From: Prolixibacteraceae bacterium
GTDB taxonomy: Bacteria; Bacteroidota; Bacteroidia; Bacteroidales; Prolixibacteraceae
Length of the DNA: 7,939 bases
NCBI GenBank assembly: GCA_003450125.1
Contig: DMFR01000368.1
Location: forward strand, 1 to 7,939
Direction of reading: 5' to 3'
Shown: in pieces, positions 1 through 6,020 of the stretch
Layout: every line of letters starts with the position of its first letter
How positions within the stretch are numbered: position 1 is the first letter of the stretch
The notes under the pieces: generated by a model
What the model was told of the DNA's origin: nothing
Databases searched by the model: none
Seen by the model: the letters and a program-made list of their open reading frames with translations, nothing else
Translations under genes and position numbers: made by a program

Positions 1-304
1 ACCACGATTAAATAATGGCTTTTTGAGGACAGAAACACAGAGATAAACCACAAGGGTCAATTCAGTTTTGAACAAAGAATGAAATGCCGCAGATCTTGTG
101 ATGAAGATACAATTGAATTAAAAAAAAATGAAGAAGTATGCCTTTTTTTTTAACCATTATTTAGAATTGAACAACCCTGAATCTCAGGCCTGAAATACGT
201 AAAAAGTGTAATTTATTTCGTAAATTGTGTAAGGTTTTTCAAGTCAGAATCATTCAATTTTGTAAGGTTACCCCTTTGGGTAATTCACACCTAAAAATAA
301 AGAC
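1..304. other. Leader region without a gene, upstream of the stress operon
   Basis: No frame on either strand carries a convincing gene here; stops are frequent and the composition is very AT-rich. Nine A residues (120-128) and nine T residues (143-151) form an A/T-only 11-bp inverted repeat (118-128 with 143-153). This could be a weak bidirectional terminator or simply low-complexity DNA. A 10-bp palindrome, TCAGGCCTGA, lies at 184-193. The 206-283 part, closest to the gene, is listed separately as a candidate control region. The first 60 bases contain degenerate CACAGAG/ACCACA words of the kind found in intergenic repeats, but I cannot show a repeat from one copy. Confidence 0.6.
206..283 (+). 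promoter_or_regulatory. Candidate control region of the stress operon
   Basis: Three short symmetric or repeated elements lie just before the first gene. AATTTA and TAAATT (210-215, 221-226) flank TTTCG. The 9-mer TGTAAGGTT occurs at 228-236 and again at 261-269, 33 bp apart, about three helical turns and so on the same DNA face. TTACCC and GGGTAA (268-273, 278-283) make a 6-bp stem around CTTT, ending 21 bp before the start codon. CAATTTTG at 255-262 resembles the Bacteroidota -7 element TAnnTTTG in five of six fixed positions, but I see no good -33 TTTG at the right spacing. The repeats are seen directly; a role as promoter or operator is inferred. Confidence 0.35.
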
Positions 305-823
305 ATGGGAACTCCACCGGATTCAAATTTCAACATTAGAACCATAAAAAAAGTATTGATAGCACTCGACTATGATCGCTCGGCACAGGAAGTGGCACAG
401 TTTGGTTACTCAATAGCCAAAGCCATGAAGAGCGAAGTTATCTTACTGCACGTTCTGGCAGATATCGCCTATTATTCAACTCCCGGATATACACCCATTA
501 TGGGATTCAGCGATTTCAGCCACACTGAATTTCTGCAAATGGTGGATGAGGATGGACTCAAGACTGCCGCAAGACATTTCCTGGAAAGAATCAAAAATCA
601 TCTGGGCGATGATATGATCTCAACAACCGTCGAAGAAGGAGAAGTGGCTGATATGGTATTGAAGACCGCCCTTCGTTCACATGTTGATATCATAGTGATC
701 GGATCTCACAGCCGCAAATGGCTGGAAAAAATATTGGTAGGAAGTACAGCGGAAAAGGTTTTAGGTCAAACAACCATTCCATTGCTGATTGTTCCTGTAA
801 AAGAAGAAGGCGTTTCAATATAA
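305..823 (+). CDS. Universal stress protein (UspA family)
   Basis: This 172-residue single-domain Usp is of usual length. The N-terminal strand KKVLIALD (residues 15-22) ends in the conserved Asp22 that contacts adenine or ribose in ATP-binding Usps. The C-terminal part holds the nucleotide loop: G133-S-H-S136, nine residues, then G146-S-T, followed by the strand IPLLIVPV. The canonical loop is G-2x-G-9x-G(S/T); here the second Gly is Ser136, so ATP binding is likely but not certain. Usps are cytoplasmic proteins linked to survival under starvation, oxidative or energy stress. The ATG at 305 has only an A-rich leader, normal for Bacteroidota. It is first in the operon, 16 bp before the transaldolase gene, which suggests the whole operon is a stress or low-energy response. 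Family assignment is firm; the physiological trigger is not visible. Confidence 0.93.
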   Translation: MGTPPDSNFNIRTIKKVLIALDYDRSAQEVAQFGYSIAKAMKSEVILLHVLADIAYYSTPGYTPIMGFSDFSHTEFLQMVDEDGLKTAARHFLERIKNHLGDDMISTTVEEGEVADMVLKTALRSHVDIIVIGSHSRKWLEKILVGSTAEKVLGQTTIPLLIVPVKEEGVSI

Positions 824-839
824 AAAAAACTCCCTTATT

Positions 840-1817
840 ATGCACCTGCTTGAACAACTTAAAAAACATTCAAGGATTGTGGCTGATTCAGGTGATTTTG
901 AATCCATCAGGAAGTTTAAACCAATGGATTCGACCACCAATCCATCGCTCATCTATGCTGCCGCACAGGATCACAAGTACATCCATTTGATGGATGAAGC
1001 TCTGGCATATGCTCACCGTAAATCAACAGATACACAAAAGCAAATTAGCCTGGCCTTGGAAAGGCTGTTCATTAACTTTGGATTGGAGATCCTGAAGATT
1101 GTTCCAGGAAGGGTTTCCACGGAAGTGGATGCCCGACTCTCGTTTGATAACGAAGGAAGTGTCAAAAAGGCGCGCGAATTGATTGCGCTGTACAAGGAAT
1201 TAGGTATCGACCGGGACAGGATACTAATAACGATTGCTGCAACATGGGAAGGCATCAAGGCGGCAGAAACACTGTCCAAAGAAGGGATACATTGCAATAT
1301 GACACTCCTGTTTTCGATGCCACAGGCCATTGCCTGTGCCGAAGCTGGGGTACAAATCGTCTCTCCTTTCGTGGGACGGGTGCTGGACTGGCATTTGCAA
1401 AAGCATTCAGACCATGCTTTCAATAATGCGGAAGAACCAGGAATTTTGCTGGTAAAGGATATCTACAATTATTACAAAAAATTTGCGTATAAAACAGAAA
1501 TTATGGGCGCCAGTTTTCGAAATACGGATGAAATATTAGCCCTTTCAGGTTGCGACCTAATGACTATCTCACCTACATTACTTACAGAATTGGAAAAAAC
1601 AGAAGGTATGATTGAAAGAAAATTAGATATTGAAAAAGCCAGAGCCAGCGAGTTGGAAAAAATGGCAATGGACCAGAAGAAATTTCGTTGGCTGATGAAT
1701 GAAAATGAAATGGCCTCTGAACAACTGGCAGAGGGAATAAGAAAATTTACTGAAGACATCGTAAAGCTTGAAAGTTTACTCCTCAGAAGATACATTACCA
1801 AATATGAAACTATATGA
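840..1817 (+). CDS. tal: Transaldolase (TalB-type) lacking the catalytic lysine
   Basis: The 325-residue protein aligns from end to end with E. coli TalB, with about ten extra C-terminal residues. Transaldolase transfers dihydroxyacetone between sedoheptulose 7-phosphate and glyceraldehyde 3-phosphate through a Schiff base on Lys132. Aligned active-site residues are kept: Asp16 (VADSGD), Asn34 (TTNPSL), Glu95 (STEVDAR), Thr155 (NMTLLFS), Ser175, Phe177 and Arg180 (SPFVGR) and Arg227 (GASFRN). The lysine itself is Thr131, in RILITIAATW where the family has RILIKxAxTW; its codon is ACG at 1230-1232, one base from AAG. By family knowledge the protein should not catalyse transaldol transfer. It may be a pseudoenzyme, an altered-function paralogue, or the result of a base error. 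The frame is intact and the rest looks constrained. The ATG at 840 fits the family N-terminus; the stop overlaps the phosphoketolase start (ATGA). Confidence 0.93.
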   Translation: MHLLEQLKKHSRIVADSGDFESIRKFKPMDSTTNPSLIYAAAQDHKYIHLMDEALAYAHRKSTDTQKQISLALERLFINFGLEILKIVPGRVSTEVDARLSFDNEGSVKKARELIALYKELGIDRDRILITIAATWEGIKAAETLSKEGIHCNMTLLFSMPQAIACAEAGVQIVSPFVGRVLDWHLQKHSDHAFNNAEEPGILLVKDIYNYYKKFAYKTEIMGASFRNTDEILALSGCDLMTISPTLLTELEKTEGMIERKLDIEKARASELEKMAMDQKKFRWLMNENEMASEQLAEGIRKFTEDIVKLESLLLRRYITKYETI

Positions 1818-4174
1818 ACGAAACCTTATCTATCGAAGAACTGAGGAAAACCGATGCTTATTGGCGGGCTGCAAATTACCTTTCGGTTGCCCAAATATAC
1901 CTCTATGATAATCCCCTTTTGAAACGACCACTGGAATTGTCGGATGTGAAGCCGATACTTCTGGGACACTGGGGTACAACACCGGGCCAGAACTTTATCT
2001 ATACGCATCTGAACCGGGTCATCAAAAAGTACGATTTGGACATGATATATATTTCAGGCCCCGGACATGGGGGTCCTGCCCTGGTAGGCAATACGTATTT
2101 GGAGGGCACTTACAGTGAAATCTATCCTCACATTACCCAGGATGAAGCGGGATTGAAAAAACTCTTTAAACAGTTTTCCTTTCCGGGAGGGATTCCAAGT
2201 CATGTTTCACCGGAGTGCCCAGGATCGATCCATGAAGGTGGCGAGTTAGGATACTCCTTGAGCCATGCTTTCGGGGCTGCCTTTGACAATCCGGAACTTA
2301 TTGTTGCCTGTGTAATCGGCGATGGAGAAGCTGAAACAGGTCCGCTTGCGACTTCCTGGCATTCCAATAAGTTTCTAAATCCTGTCAATGACGGGGCTGT
2401 ATTACCTATACTGCATTTAAACGGTTATAAAATTGCCAGTCCGACTGTTCTTGCACGAATTCCAAAAGTGGAACTGGAACAATTGATGTTGGGTTATGGA
2501 TGGACTCCTTATTATGTGGAGGGTGAACATCCTGAAGAAATGCATCAACTCATGGCTGCTACCATGGAAAAAGCCATAGAACATATCCGCAGCATTCAAA
2601 GTGATGCCAGAAATAACAATAATACCACAAGGCCACATTGGCCCATGATAGTTCTCCGATCACCCAAAGGTTGGACAGGACCAAAAGTAGTAGATGGACT
2701 ACAAGTGGAGGGTTCCTTTCGATCACATCAGGTGCCATTACAAGTGAATTCACTTCATCCCGATCACCTTGGGCTTCTGGATAAATGGTTGAGAAGTTAC
2801 AAGCCCGAAGAATTGTTCGATGATAAAGGCCACCTAATGCCTGAACTGGCTGAATTAGCCCCTAAAGGTAACCGAAGAATGGGCGCTAATCCCCATGCCA
2901 ATGGAGGATTGTTGTTACACGATCTTATCATGCCTGACTTTAGGAACTATGCAGTAAAGGTGCCTTCACCCGGATCAGTTGAAACAGCCGATACCCACCA
3001 ACTTGGAGAGTTCCTTCGGGAAGTCATTAGCCTGAACCAGGAGCAACGCAACTTCAGGATCTTTGGTCCCGATGAAACACTTTCCAATCGATTAAATGCC
3101 GTTTTTGAAGTCACGAACCGAAGCTGGGAAGCCGAAATCGAAAAGAATGATGAATTTCTTTCCTTTGATGGCCGGGTTATGGAGATGCTCAGCGAGCACC
3201 AATGTGAAGGCTGGCTGGAAGGATACCTGCTCACTGGCCGTCATGGGTTGTTCAACTGCTATGAGGCATTTATTCACATTATTGATTCAATGTTTAATCA
3301 ACATGCCAAATGGCTGAAGGTTACCGCAGAATTGCCCTGGAGAAAAAGGATTGCATCGCTCAATTACCTATTGGCCTCCCATGTATGGCAGCAGGCTCAC
3401 AATGGATTTACTCACCAAGATCCAGGATTTATTGATCATGTGATCAATAAAAAGGCATCCATAGTACGTGTATACCTCCCACCCGATGCGAATTGTTTAT
3501 TGTCGGTTTGGGACCATTGTTTAAGAAGCCGCAACTATGTCAATGTTGTAATTGCGGGTAAATACCTGGCCCCGCAGTGGTTAACCATGAAGGAAGCGAT
3601 CCACCATTGCACTCAAGGTATAGGCATTTGGAAATGGGCCAGTAATGATAATGGAGCAGAACCCGATGTGGTAATGGCCTGCTGCGGCGATGTGCCTACA
3701 CTGGAAACCCTTGCAGCCGTATCCATTTTGCGTGAGCATTTGCCTGACTTGAACATACGGGTGATCAATGTTGTTGACTTAATGAAATTGGAGCCCAATT
3801 CCGAACATCCGCATGGATTAAGTGACAAGGATTTCGATGCCTTGTTTACCAAAGACAAGCCTATCGTCTTTGCATTCCATGGATATCCATGGCTGATTCA
3901 TCGAATGACCTACCGTCGCACCAATCATGAGAACATCCATGTGAGGGGGTATAAAGAAGAAGGCACAATTACCACTACCTTCGATATGGTAGTGCTAAAC
4001 GACCTAGATCGGTTCCACTTGGTACAGGATGTCATCAAAAGGCTTCCTCAACTGGGTGATCGTGGCGACCAACTGAAACAGTGGACCATGAATAAACTTA
4101 GCGAACACAAACAGTACATTGAAGAATATGGCCAGGACATGCCGGAAATTCAAAATTGGAAATGGAAGGATTAA
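1814..4174 (+). CDS. xfp: Xylulose-5-phosphate/fructose-6-phosphate phosphoketolase
   Basis: This 786-residue thiamine-diphosphate enzyme of normal family length cleaves xylulose 5-phosphate or fructose 6-phosphate with phosphate, giving acetyl phosphate plus glyceraldehyde 3-phosphate or erythrose 4-phosphate. Visible signatures are LGHWGTTPGQN (50-60, with His52), GPGHGGPA (82-89, His85), EGGELGY (141-147), GDGEAETG (169-176) with Asn203 of HLNGYK forming the Mg/diphosphate site, SHQV (His305), FGPDE (417-421) and QQAHNGFTHQ (526-535), whose histidines are catalytic in bifidobacterial enzymes. Nothing essential looks missing. The ATG overlaps the transaldolase stop by 4 bp, implying translational coupling. 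In a complete pentose pathway a transaldolase would feed or drain its substrates, which makes the lysine loss in the neighbour odd. Dual substrate use is assumed from the family; the sequence does not settle it. Confidence 0.97.
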   Translation: MNETLSIEELRKTDAYWRAANYLSVAQIYLYDNPLLKRPLELSDVKPILLGHWGTTPGQNFIYTHLNRVIKKYDLDMIYISGPGHGGPALVGNTYLEGTYSEIYPHITQDEAGLKKLFKQFSFPGGIPSHVSPECPGSIHEGGELGYSLSHAFGAAFDNPELIVACVIGDGEAETGPLATSWHSNKFLNPVNDGAVLPILHLNGYKIASPTVLARIPKVELEQLMLGYGWTPYYVEGEHPEEMHQLMAATMEKAIEHIRSIQSDARNNNNTTRPHWPMIVLRSPKGWTGPKVVDGLQVEGSFRSHQVPLQVNSLHPDHLGLLDKWLRSYKPEELFDDKGHLMPELAELAPKGNRRMGANPHANGGLLLHDLIMPDFRNYAVKVPSPGSVETADTHQLGEFLREVISLNQEQRNFRIFGPDETLSNRLNAVFEVTNRSWEAEIEKNDEFLSFDGRVMEMLSEHQCEGWLEGYLLTGRHGLFNCYEAFIHIIDSMFNQHAKWLKVTAELPWRKRIASLNYLLASHVWQQAHNGFTHQDPGFIDHVINKKASIVRVYLPPDANCLLSVWDHCLRSRNYVNVVIAGKYLAPQWLTMKEAIHHCTQGIGIWKWASNDNGAEPDVVMACCGDVPTLETLAAVSILREHLPDLNIRVINVVDLMKLEPNSEHPHGLSDKDFDALFTKDKPIVFAFHGYPWLIHRMTYRRTNHENIHVRGYKEEGTITTTFDMVVLNDLDRFHLVQDVIKRLPQLGDRGDQLKQWTMNKLSEHKQYIEEYGQDMPEIQNWKWKD
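4164..4170 (+). promoter_or_regulatory. Ribosome binding site deciding the cheB start
   Basis: GGAAGGA lies 6 bp before the ATG at 4177, inside the last codons of the phosphoketolase gene. It is one of the few Shine-Dalgarno-like sequences in the window. It favours 4177 over the in-frame TTG at 4156 and ATG at 4162, which would place the start upstream of or within this site. Confidence 0.6.
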
Positions 4175-4176
4175 CT

Positions 4177-4773
4177 ATGAATCAAAAAAACAATGCAAAA
4201 GATTTTCCTGTCGTATGTGTAGGTGGTTCCGCTGGCGGACTGGAAGCCTATATTCGTTTACTAAAGAATTTGCCGGCTGATATGGGTGTTGCCATTGTGA
4301 TAGTCAATCACATGAGAACGGTTGCCACCATGCTGCCCGAAATTCTCCCCATGTATACCAAGATGCCTGTTGAGCTGATTACAAACAAATTGGATGTCCA
4401 GCCAAACCATGTATATATCATCCCTGAAAATCGCGATCTGCATATTAAGGATGGAGAATTCATTCTTAAACCCATATCAAAGCCAAGGGGATGGCCTGAC
4501 GTGATTACTGTATTCCTACGTTCCATGACCGAACATTGGGAGGGTAAATTGGTCGCTGTCATTGTATCGGGTTTGGATGGTGATGGAGCAGCAGCGATGT
4601 GTGGAATCAAAGAAGTGGGCGGGATTACTATTGCCCAGAAACTTGATACCGCCAACCAACCAGATATGCCTGAGTCAGCCATTGCAAGCGGATGTATCGA
4701 TTTTATTCTTTCACCTGAAAATATTGCCCTTCAAATTGCAAAAATTGCACTCAGGGAATCAAAAACTGAGTAA
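4177..4773 (+). CDS. Stand-alone CheB-type methylesterase domain protein
   Basis: With the ATG at 4177 the product is 198 residues and consists only of the CheB catalytic domain; no receiver domain precedes it. The catalytic triad is recognisable: Ser18 in GGSAGG (16-21), His45 in VNHMR, and Asp136 in SGLDGDGA (131-138). The C-terminal block, MPESAIASGCIDFILSP, is also typical. CheB removes methyl groups from, or deamidates, glutamyl residues of chemoreceptors. Here there is no CheR, receptor or CheA nearby, and the gene ends a metabolic stress operon 2 bp after phosphoketolase. Stand-alone CheB domains are common in Bacteroidota, and related domains occur fused to CheR and PAS modules in signalling hybrids. 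The target could therefore be a PAS-type signalling protein. That is inference; the sequence shows only an intact-looking esterase domain. I give no symbol because a chemotaxis role is not shown. Confidence 0.9.
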   Translation: MNQKNNAKDFPVVCVGGSAGGLEAYIRLLKNLPADMGVAIVIVNHMRTVATMLPEILPMYTKMPVELITNKLDVQPNHVYIIPENRDLHIKDGEFILKPISKPRGWPDVITVFLRSMTEHWEGKLVAVIVSGLDGDGAAAMCGIKEVGGITIAQKLDTANQPDMPESAIASGCIDFILSPENIALQIAKIALRESKTE

Positions 4774-4835
4774 TTAACAGGTATTGGTATCCGGTAAACA
4801 ATATCGTTAAATGCTGAACTCCTTGTTTCTATTGC

Positions 4836-4853
4836 GTCCCAAAGGGACTTTTT
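4836..4853 (+). terminator. Possible intrinsic terminator after cheB
   Basis: GTCCC (4836-4840), loop AAA, GGGAC (4844-4848), then five T residues. The stem is only 5 bp with a tight 3-nt loop, but it is GC-rich, sits 62 bp after the cheB stop and is followed directly by a T-run. That is a plausible, if weak, Rho-independent terminator for the four-gene operon. Confidence 0.45.
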
Positions 4854-5045
4854 GTTCTGAGGTCTTTTGATTTCTATAATTATACTTGCCCTAAAGAGAC
4901 AATTCTGAAGAGATATCCTATTTATAGATTGAATGTCGCGCTTATTGAAATACTATCGAATATTCCTTTCCCCCTTTAAAAACCAACTGCAGAAAGATTT
5001 ATTGATATGTAAATGTGTGATTAATATAACTTTTTGCCAAATTAA

Positions 5046-5082
5046 TGTAAAGCTTTCATCTGTTTAAGGCTACATCTTTACA
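5046..5082. promoter_or_regulatory. Inverted repeat before the small membrane gene
   Basis: TGTAAAG (5046-5052) and CTTTACA (5076-5082) are perfect reverse complements separated by 23 bp, 40 bp before the ATG at 5123. The left arm overlaps the palindrome AAAGCTTT (5049-5056). The symmetry is seen directly. A role as operator or 5' UTR hairpin is a guess, and such a repeat in AT-rich DNA could be chance. Confidence 0.25.
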
Positions 5083-5122
5083 GTCTAATATTTAGAAACT
5101 TATTACTTAAAAACAGAACATC

Positions 5123-5278
5123 ATGGGAAATTTACTTTATGTCATCGCGGTCATTCTGATTATTATCTGGGCTTTGGGTTTCTTCGCTTACAATGTTGGC
5201 AGTGTAATACACATTTTACTCGTAATTGCCATCGTTGCGATTCTATTGCGCGTGATTAGGGGCGGAAGCGCGGTATAG
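5123..5278 (+). CDS. Small membrane protein, lmo0937 family-like
   Basis: This 51-residue protein starts MGNLLYVIAVILIIIWAL and has two hydrophobic helices, about residues 4-22 and 29-43. They are separated by a short turn (AYNVGS), and a positively charged end (RVIRGG) follows. The pattern, with NLLYxIAVILIIxWxLGF first and IHxLLVIAIxxxLxRxIRG second, matches the short lmo0937-type membrane proteins common in Bacteroidota and Firmicutes. Their biochemical role is unknown, though they are often near stress genes. The start is the only ATG giving the full first helix; the leader is A-rich without a Shine-Dalgarno. It stands alone, 349 bp after cheB and 138 bp before the next small gene, and a strong hairpin follows it. 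It is too short for many gene finders but the family match is good. Confidence 0.85.
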   Translation: MGNLLYVIAVILIIIWALGFFAYNVGSVIHILLVIAIVAILLRVIRGGSAV

Positions 5279-5339
5279 TACCTTTTAATAGCTAAACAAC
5301 CGGAGCATGCTCATGGTTAAGAAATTAAATTTAAATACA

Positions 5340-5370
5340 GAAGAGGAAAGGATATAGTCCTTTCCTCTTC
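5340..5370 (+). terminator. Perfect 13-bp hairpin between two small genes
   Basis: Arm 5340-5352 (GAAGAGGAAAGGA) pairs perfectly with 5358-5370 around the 5-nt loop TATAG. This is the strongest simple hairpin in the window and lies 61 bp after the small membrane gene. No T-run follows it (the next bases are CGGAACTTAA), so it is not a textbook intrinsic terminator. It could be a Rho-assisted stop or an mRNA 3' end stabiliser. The purine/pyrimidine split between the arms is notable. Confidence 0.55.
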
Positions 5371-5416
5371 CGGAACTTAATTGCATTCAATATTTACCTT
5401 CCATTAATAGTTTATT

Positions 5417-5626
5417 ATGAAAACAACAGGCTTCGCTCTTCTTGTAGTTGGTTTATTACTGACCCTATTTACAACCTTCAAGTATTTCACAAAGGAAAAA
5501 GTGGTGGATATCGGCAAAGTTGAAATCACTGCTGATAAAGGACACAACGTAAGTTGGTCGCCCATAATTGGTATTGGAATAATGATTATTGGCGGGATTG
5601 TTTTATATTCCGATTCTAGGAAATAA
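5417..5626 (+). CDS. Small two-helix membrane protein, unknown function
   Basis: The 69-residue product has a first hydrophobic segment at about residues 5-20 (GFALLVVGLLLTLFTT). A short soluble stretch follows, containing EKVVDIGKVEI and a KGHNVSWSPI motif, then a second helix at about 49-64 (PIIGIGIMIIGGIVLY) and a charged end (SDSRK). I recognise the layout (helix, TKEKVVDxGxxEI, a WSPI entry into helix two) as a recurrent small protein type in Bacteroidota. I do not know a function and give no symbol. The ATG at 5417 starts just before the first helix and has no Shine-Dalgarno. The hairpin upstream at 5340-5370 suggests it is transcribed separately from the small gene before it. It probably sits in the inner membrane with the central loop on one side. 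Confidence 0.82.
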   Translation: MKTTGFALLVVGLLLTLFTTFKYFTKEKVVDIGKVEITADKGHNVSWSPIIGIGIMIIGGIVLYSDSRK

Positions 5627-5644
5627 TAGCTTCCGGCCTTGGTT

Positions 5645-5690
5645 ATTTCAGATCAGATGTCCCTGAAATTTTCTACCTTTTTGTTTTTTT
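5645..5690 (+). terminator. Weak terminator-like hairpin with T-runs
   Basis: ATTTCAG (5645-5651) pairs with CTGAAAT (5663-5669) around an 11-nt loop, followed within a few bases by TTTTT (5678-5682) and then T-runs to 5691. It lies 18 bp after the stop of the small membrane gene. Position and T-richness fit an intrinsic terminator; the AT-rich 7-bp stem is weak. Confidence 0.4.
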
Positions 5691-5758
5691 TCGGCTGGTA
5701 ATTGTCAGAATATTTTTACCTTTAACGAGTTATTGGTTCACCTTTCCCGGTTACCTTT
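5675..5758 (+). repeat. Four scattered ACCTTT words
   Basis: ACCTTT occurs at 5675, 5718, 5740 and 5753. Two copies extend to the identical 10-mer TACCTTTTTG (5674-5683 and 5752-5761). They lie in a pyrimidine-rich stretch leading into the tandem 11-bp units. They may be binding half-sites or low-complexity drift; the spacing (43, 22, 13 bp) is irregular. Confidence 0.3.
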
Positions 5759-5768
5759 TTGCCACCAA

Positions 5769-5812
5769 CCTTACTCCAACCCTACTCCAAGCCTACTTAA
5801 ACCCTACTCCTG
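5769..5812 (+). repeat. Four tandem 11-bp repeats
   Basis: Units are 5769-5779 (CCTTACTCCAA), 5780-5790 (CCCTACTCCAA), 5791-5801 (GCCTACTTAAA) and 5802-5812 (CCCTACTCCTG). The consensus is about CCCTACTCCAA. The 11-bp period is close to one DNA helical turn, so each unit would face the same side of the helix. The array lies in the 394-bp gap between the small membrane gene and the first AraC-type regulator. This suggests a multi-site operator, but no binding protein is shown. Confidence 0.6.
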
Positions 5813-5846
5813 GTATAGATAAACTTAGTCTTGGTATAGGGTTTAA
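5797..5846. repeat. 10-bp inverted repeat overlapping the tandem array
   Basis: TTAAACCCTA (5797-5806) and TAGGGTTTAA (5837-5846) are perfect reverse complements with a 30-bp spacer. The left arm lies across units three and four of the 11-bp array. As RNA it would form a 10-bp stem with a large loop; as DNA it could be a paired binding site. Confidence 0.5.
5809..5839 (+). promoter_or_regulatory. 21-bp-spaced direct repeat, candidate AraC-type operator
   Basis: CCTGGTATAG (5809-5818) and CTTGGTATAG (5830-5839) share 9 of 10 bases and start exactly 21 bp apart, two helical turns. Direct half-sites at 21-bp spacing are the arrangement used by E. coli AraC at its I1/I2 sites. They lie about 180 bp before the first AraC-type gene. 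Autoregulation by that protein is an attractive guess, not shown. Confidence 0.35.
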
Positions 5847-5851
5847 TTAGG

Positions 5852-5901
5852 TTCACAATAGGAGCTTTTTTTGATTGAACATTAGCCAATCTTTCACAAT
5901 A
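5852..5901 (+). repeat. Direct repeat TTCACAATA
   Basis: The 9-mer TTCACAATA occurs at 5852-5860 and 5893-5901, 41 bp apart, in the remaining leader of the first regulator gene. A small palindrome, ATGTA-GATT-TACAT, lies at 5986-5999, just before the proposed start. Both are observed; any function is unknown. I saw no further gene between 5627 and 6020. Confidence 0.3.
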
Positions 5902-6020
5902 AATAAAAAAGGTGATCGGTAATCAATCCTGGGGCTCAAAGACGGAAAAGGAATGTTATTATTCTATTGCATTTTATTTGTTTTTATGTAGATTTACATG
6001 ATCTCTCTAAAACGAATGAT

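Larger units (their letters stand above)
4774..5122. other. Intergenic stretch after the stress operon
   Basis: I see no convincing gene in these 349 bp. It contains a weak terminator-like hairpin (4836-4853) and an inverted repeat before the next gene (5046-5082). A 44-codon open frame at 4933-5067 was considered and rejected. The sequence from 5000 is strongly AT-rich, as expected for the promoter of the small membrane gene at 5123, but no clear TTTG/TAnnTTTG pair at proper spacing could be fixed. Confidence 0.6.

Noticed and set aside
118..153. A9/T9 inverted repeat as a terminator of an upstream gene
   Set aside because: The stem is purely A-T with a 14-nt loop, and no gene end is visible upstream within the window.
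1013..1423. Long reverse-strand open frame inside the transaldolase gene
   Set aside because: It is antisense to a fully conserved coding region, lacks any family features and follows codon structure of the + strand gene.
4156..4176. Upstream TTG/ATG starts for the CheB gene
   Set aside because: They lie within the phosphoketolase end and before the GGAAGGA site, which is well placed for the ATG at 4177; the extra residues add nothing to the CheB fold.
4933..5067. 44-codon open frame beginning MSRLLKYYRIF in the gap after cheB
   Set aside because: No ribosome binding site, AT-biased composition like non-coding DNA, no recognisable family, and it overlaps the likely promoter and inverted repeat of the gene at 5123.
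5313..5357. 14-residue frame starting MVKKLNLNTEE, reminiscent of short Bacteroidota peptide leaders
   Set aside because: Far too short, no core peptide follows, and its 3' half is the perfect hairpin at 5340-5370, which better explains the sequence.
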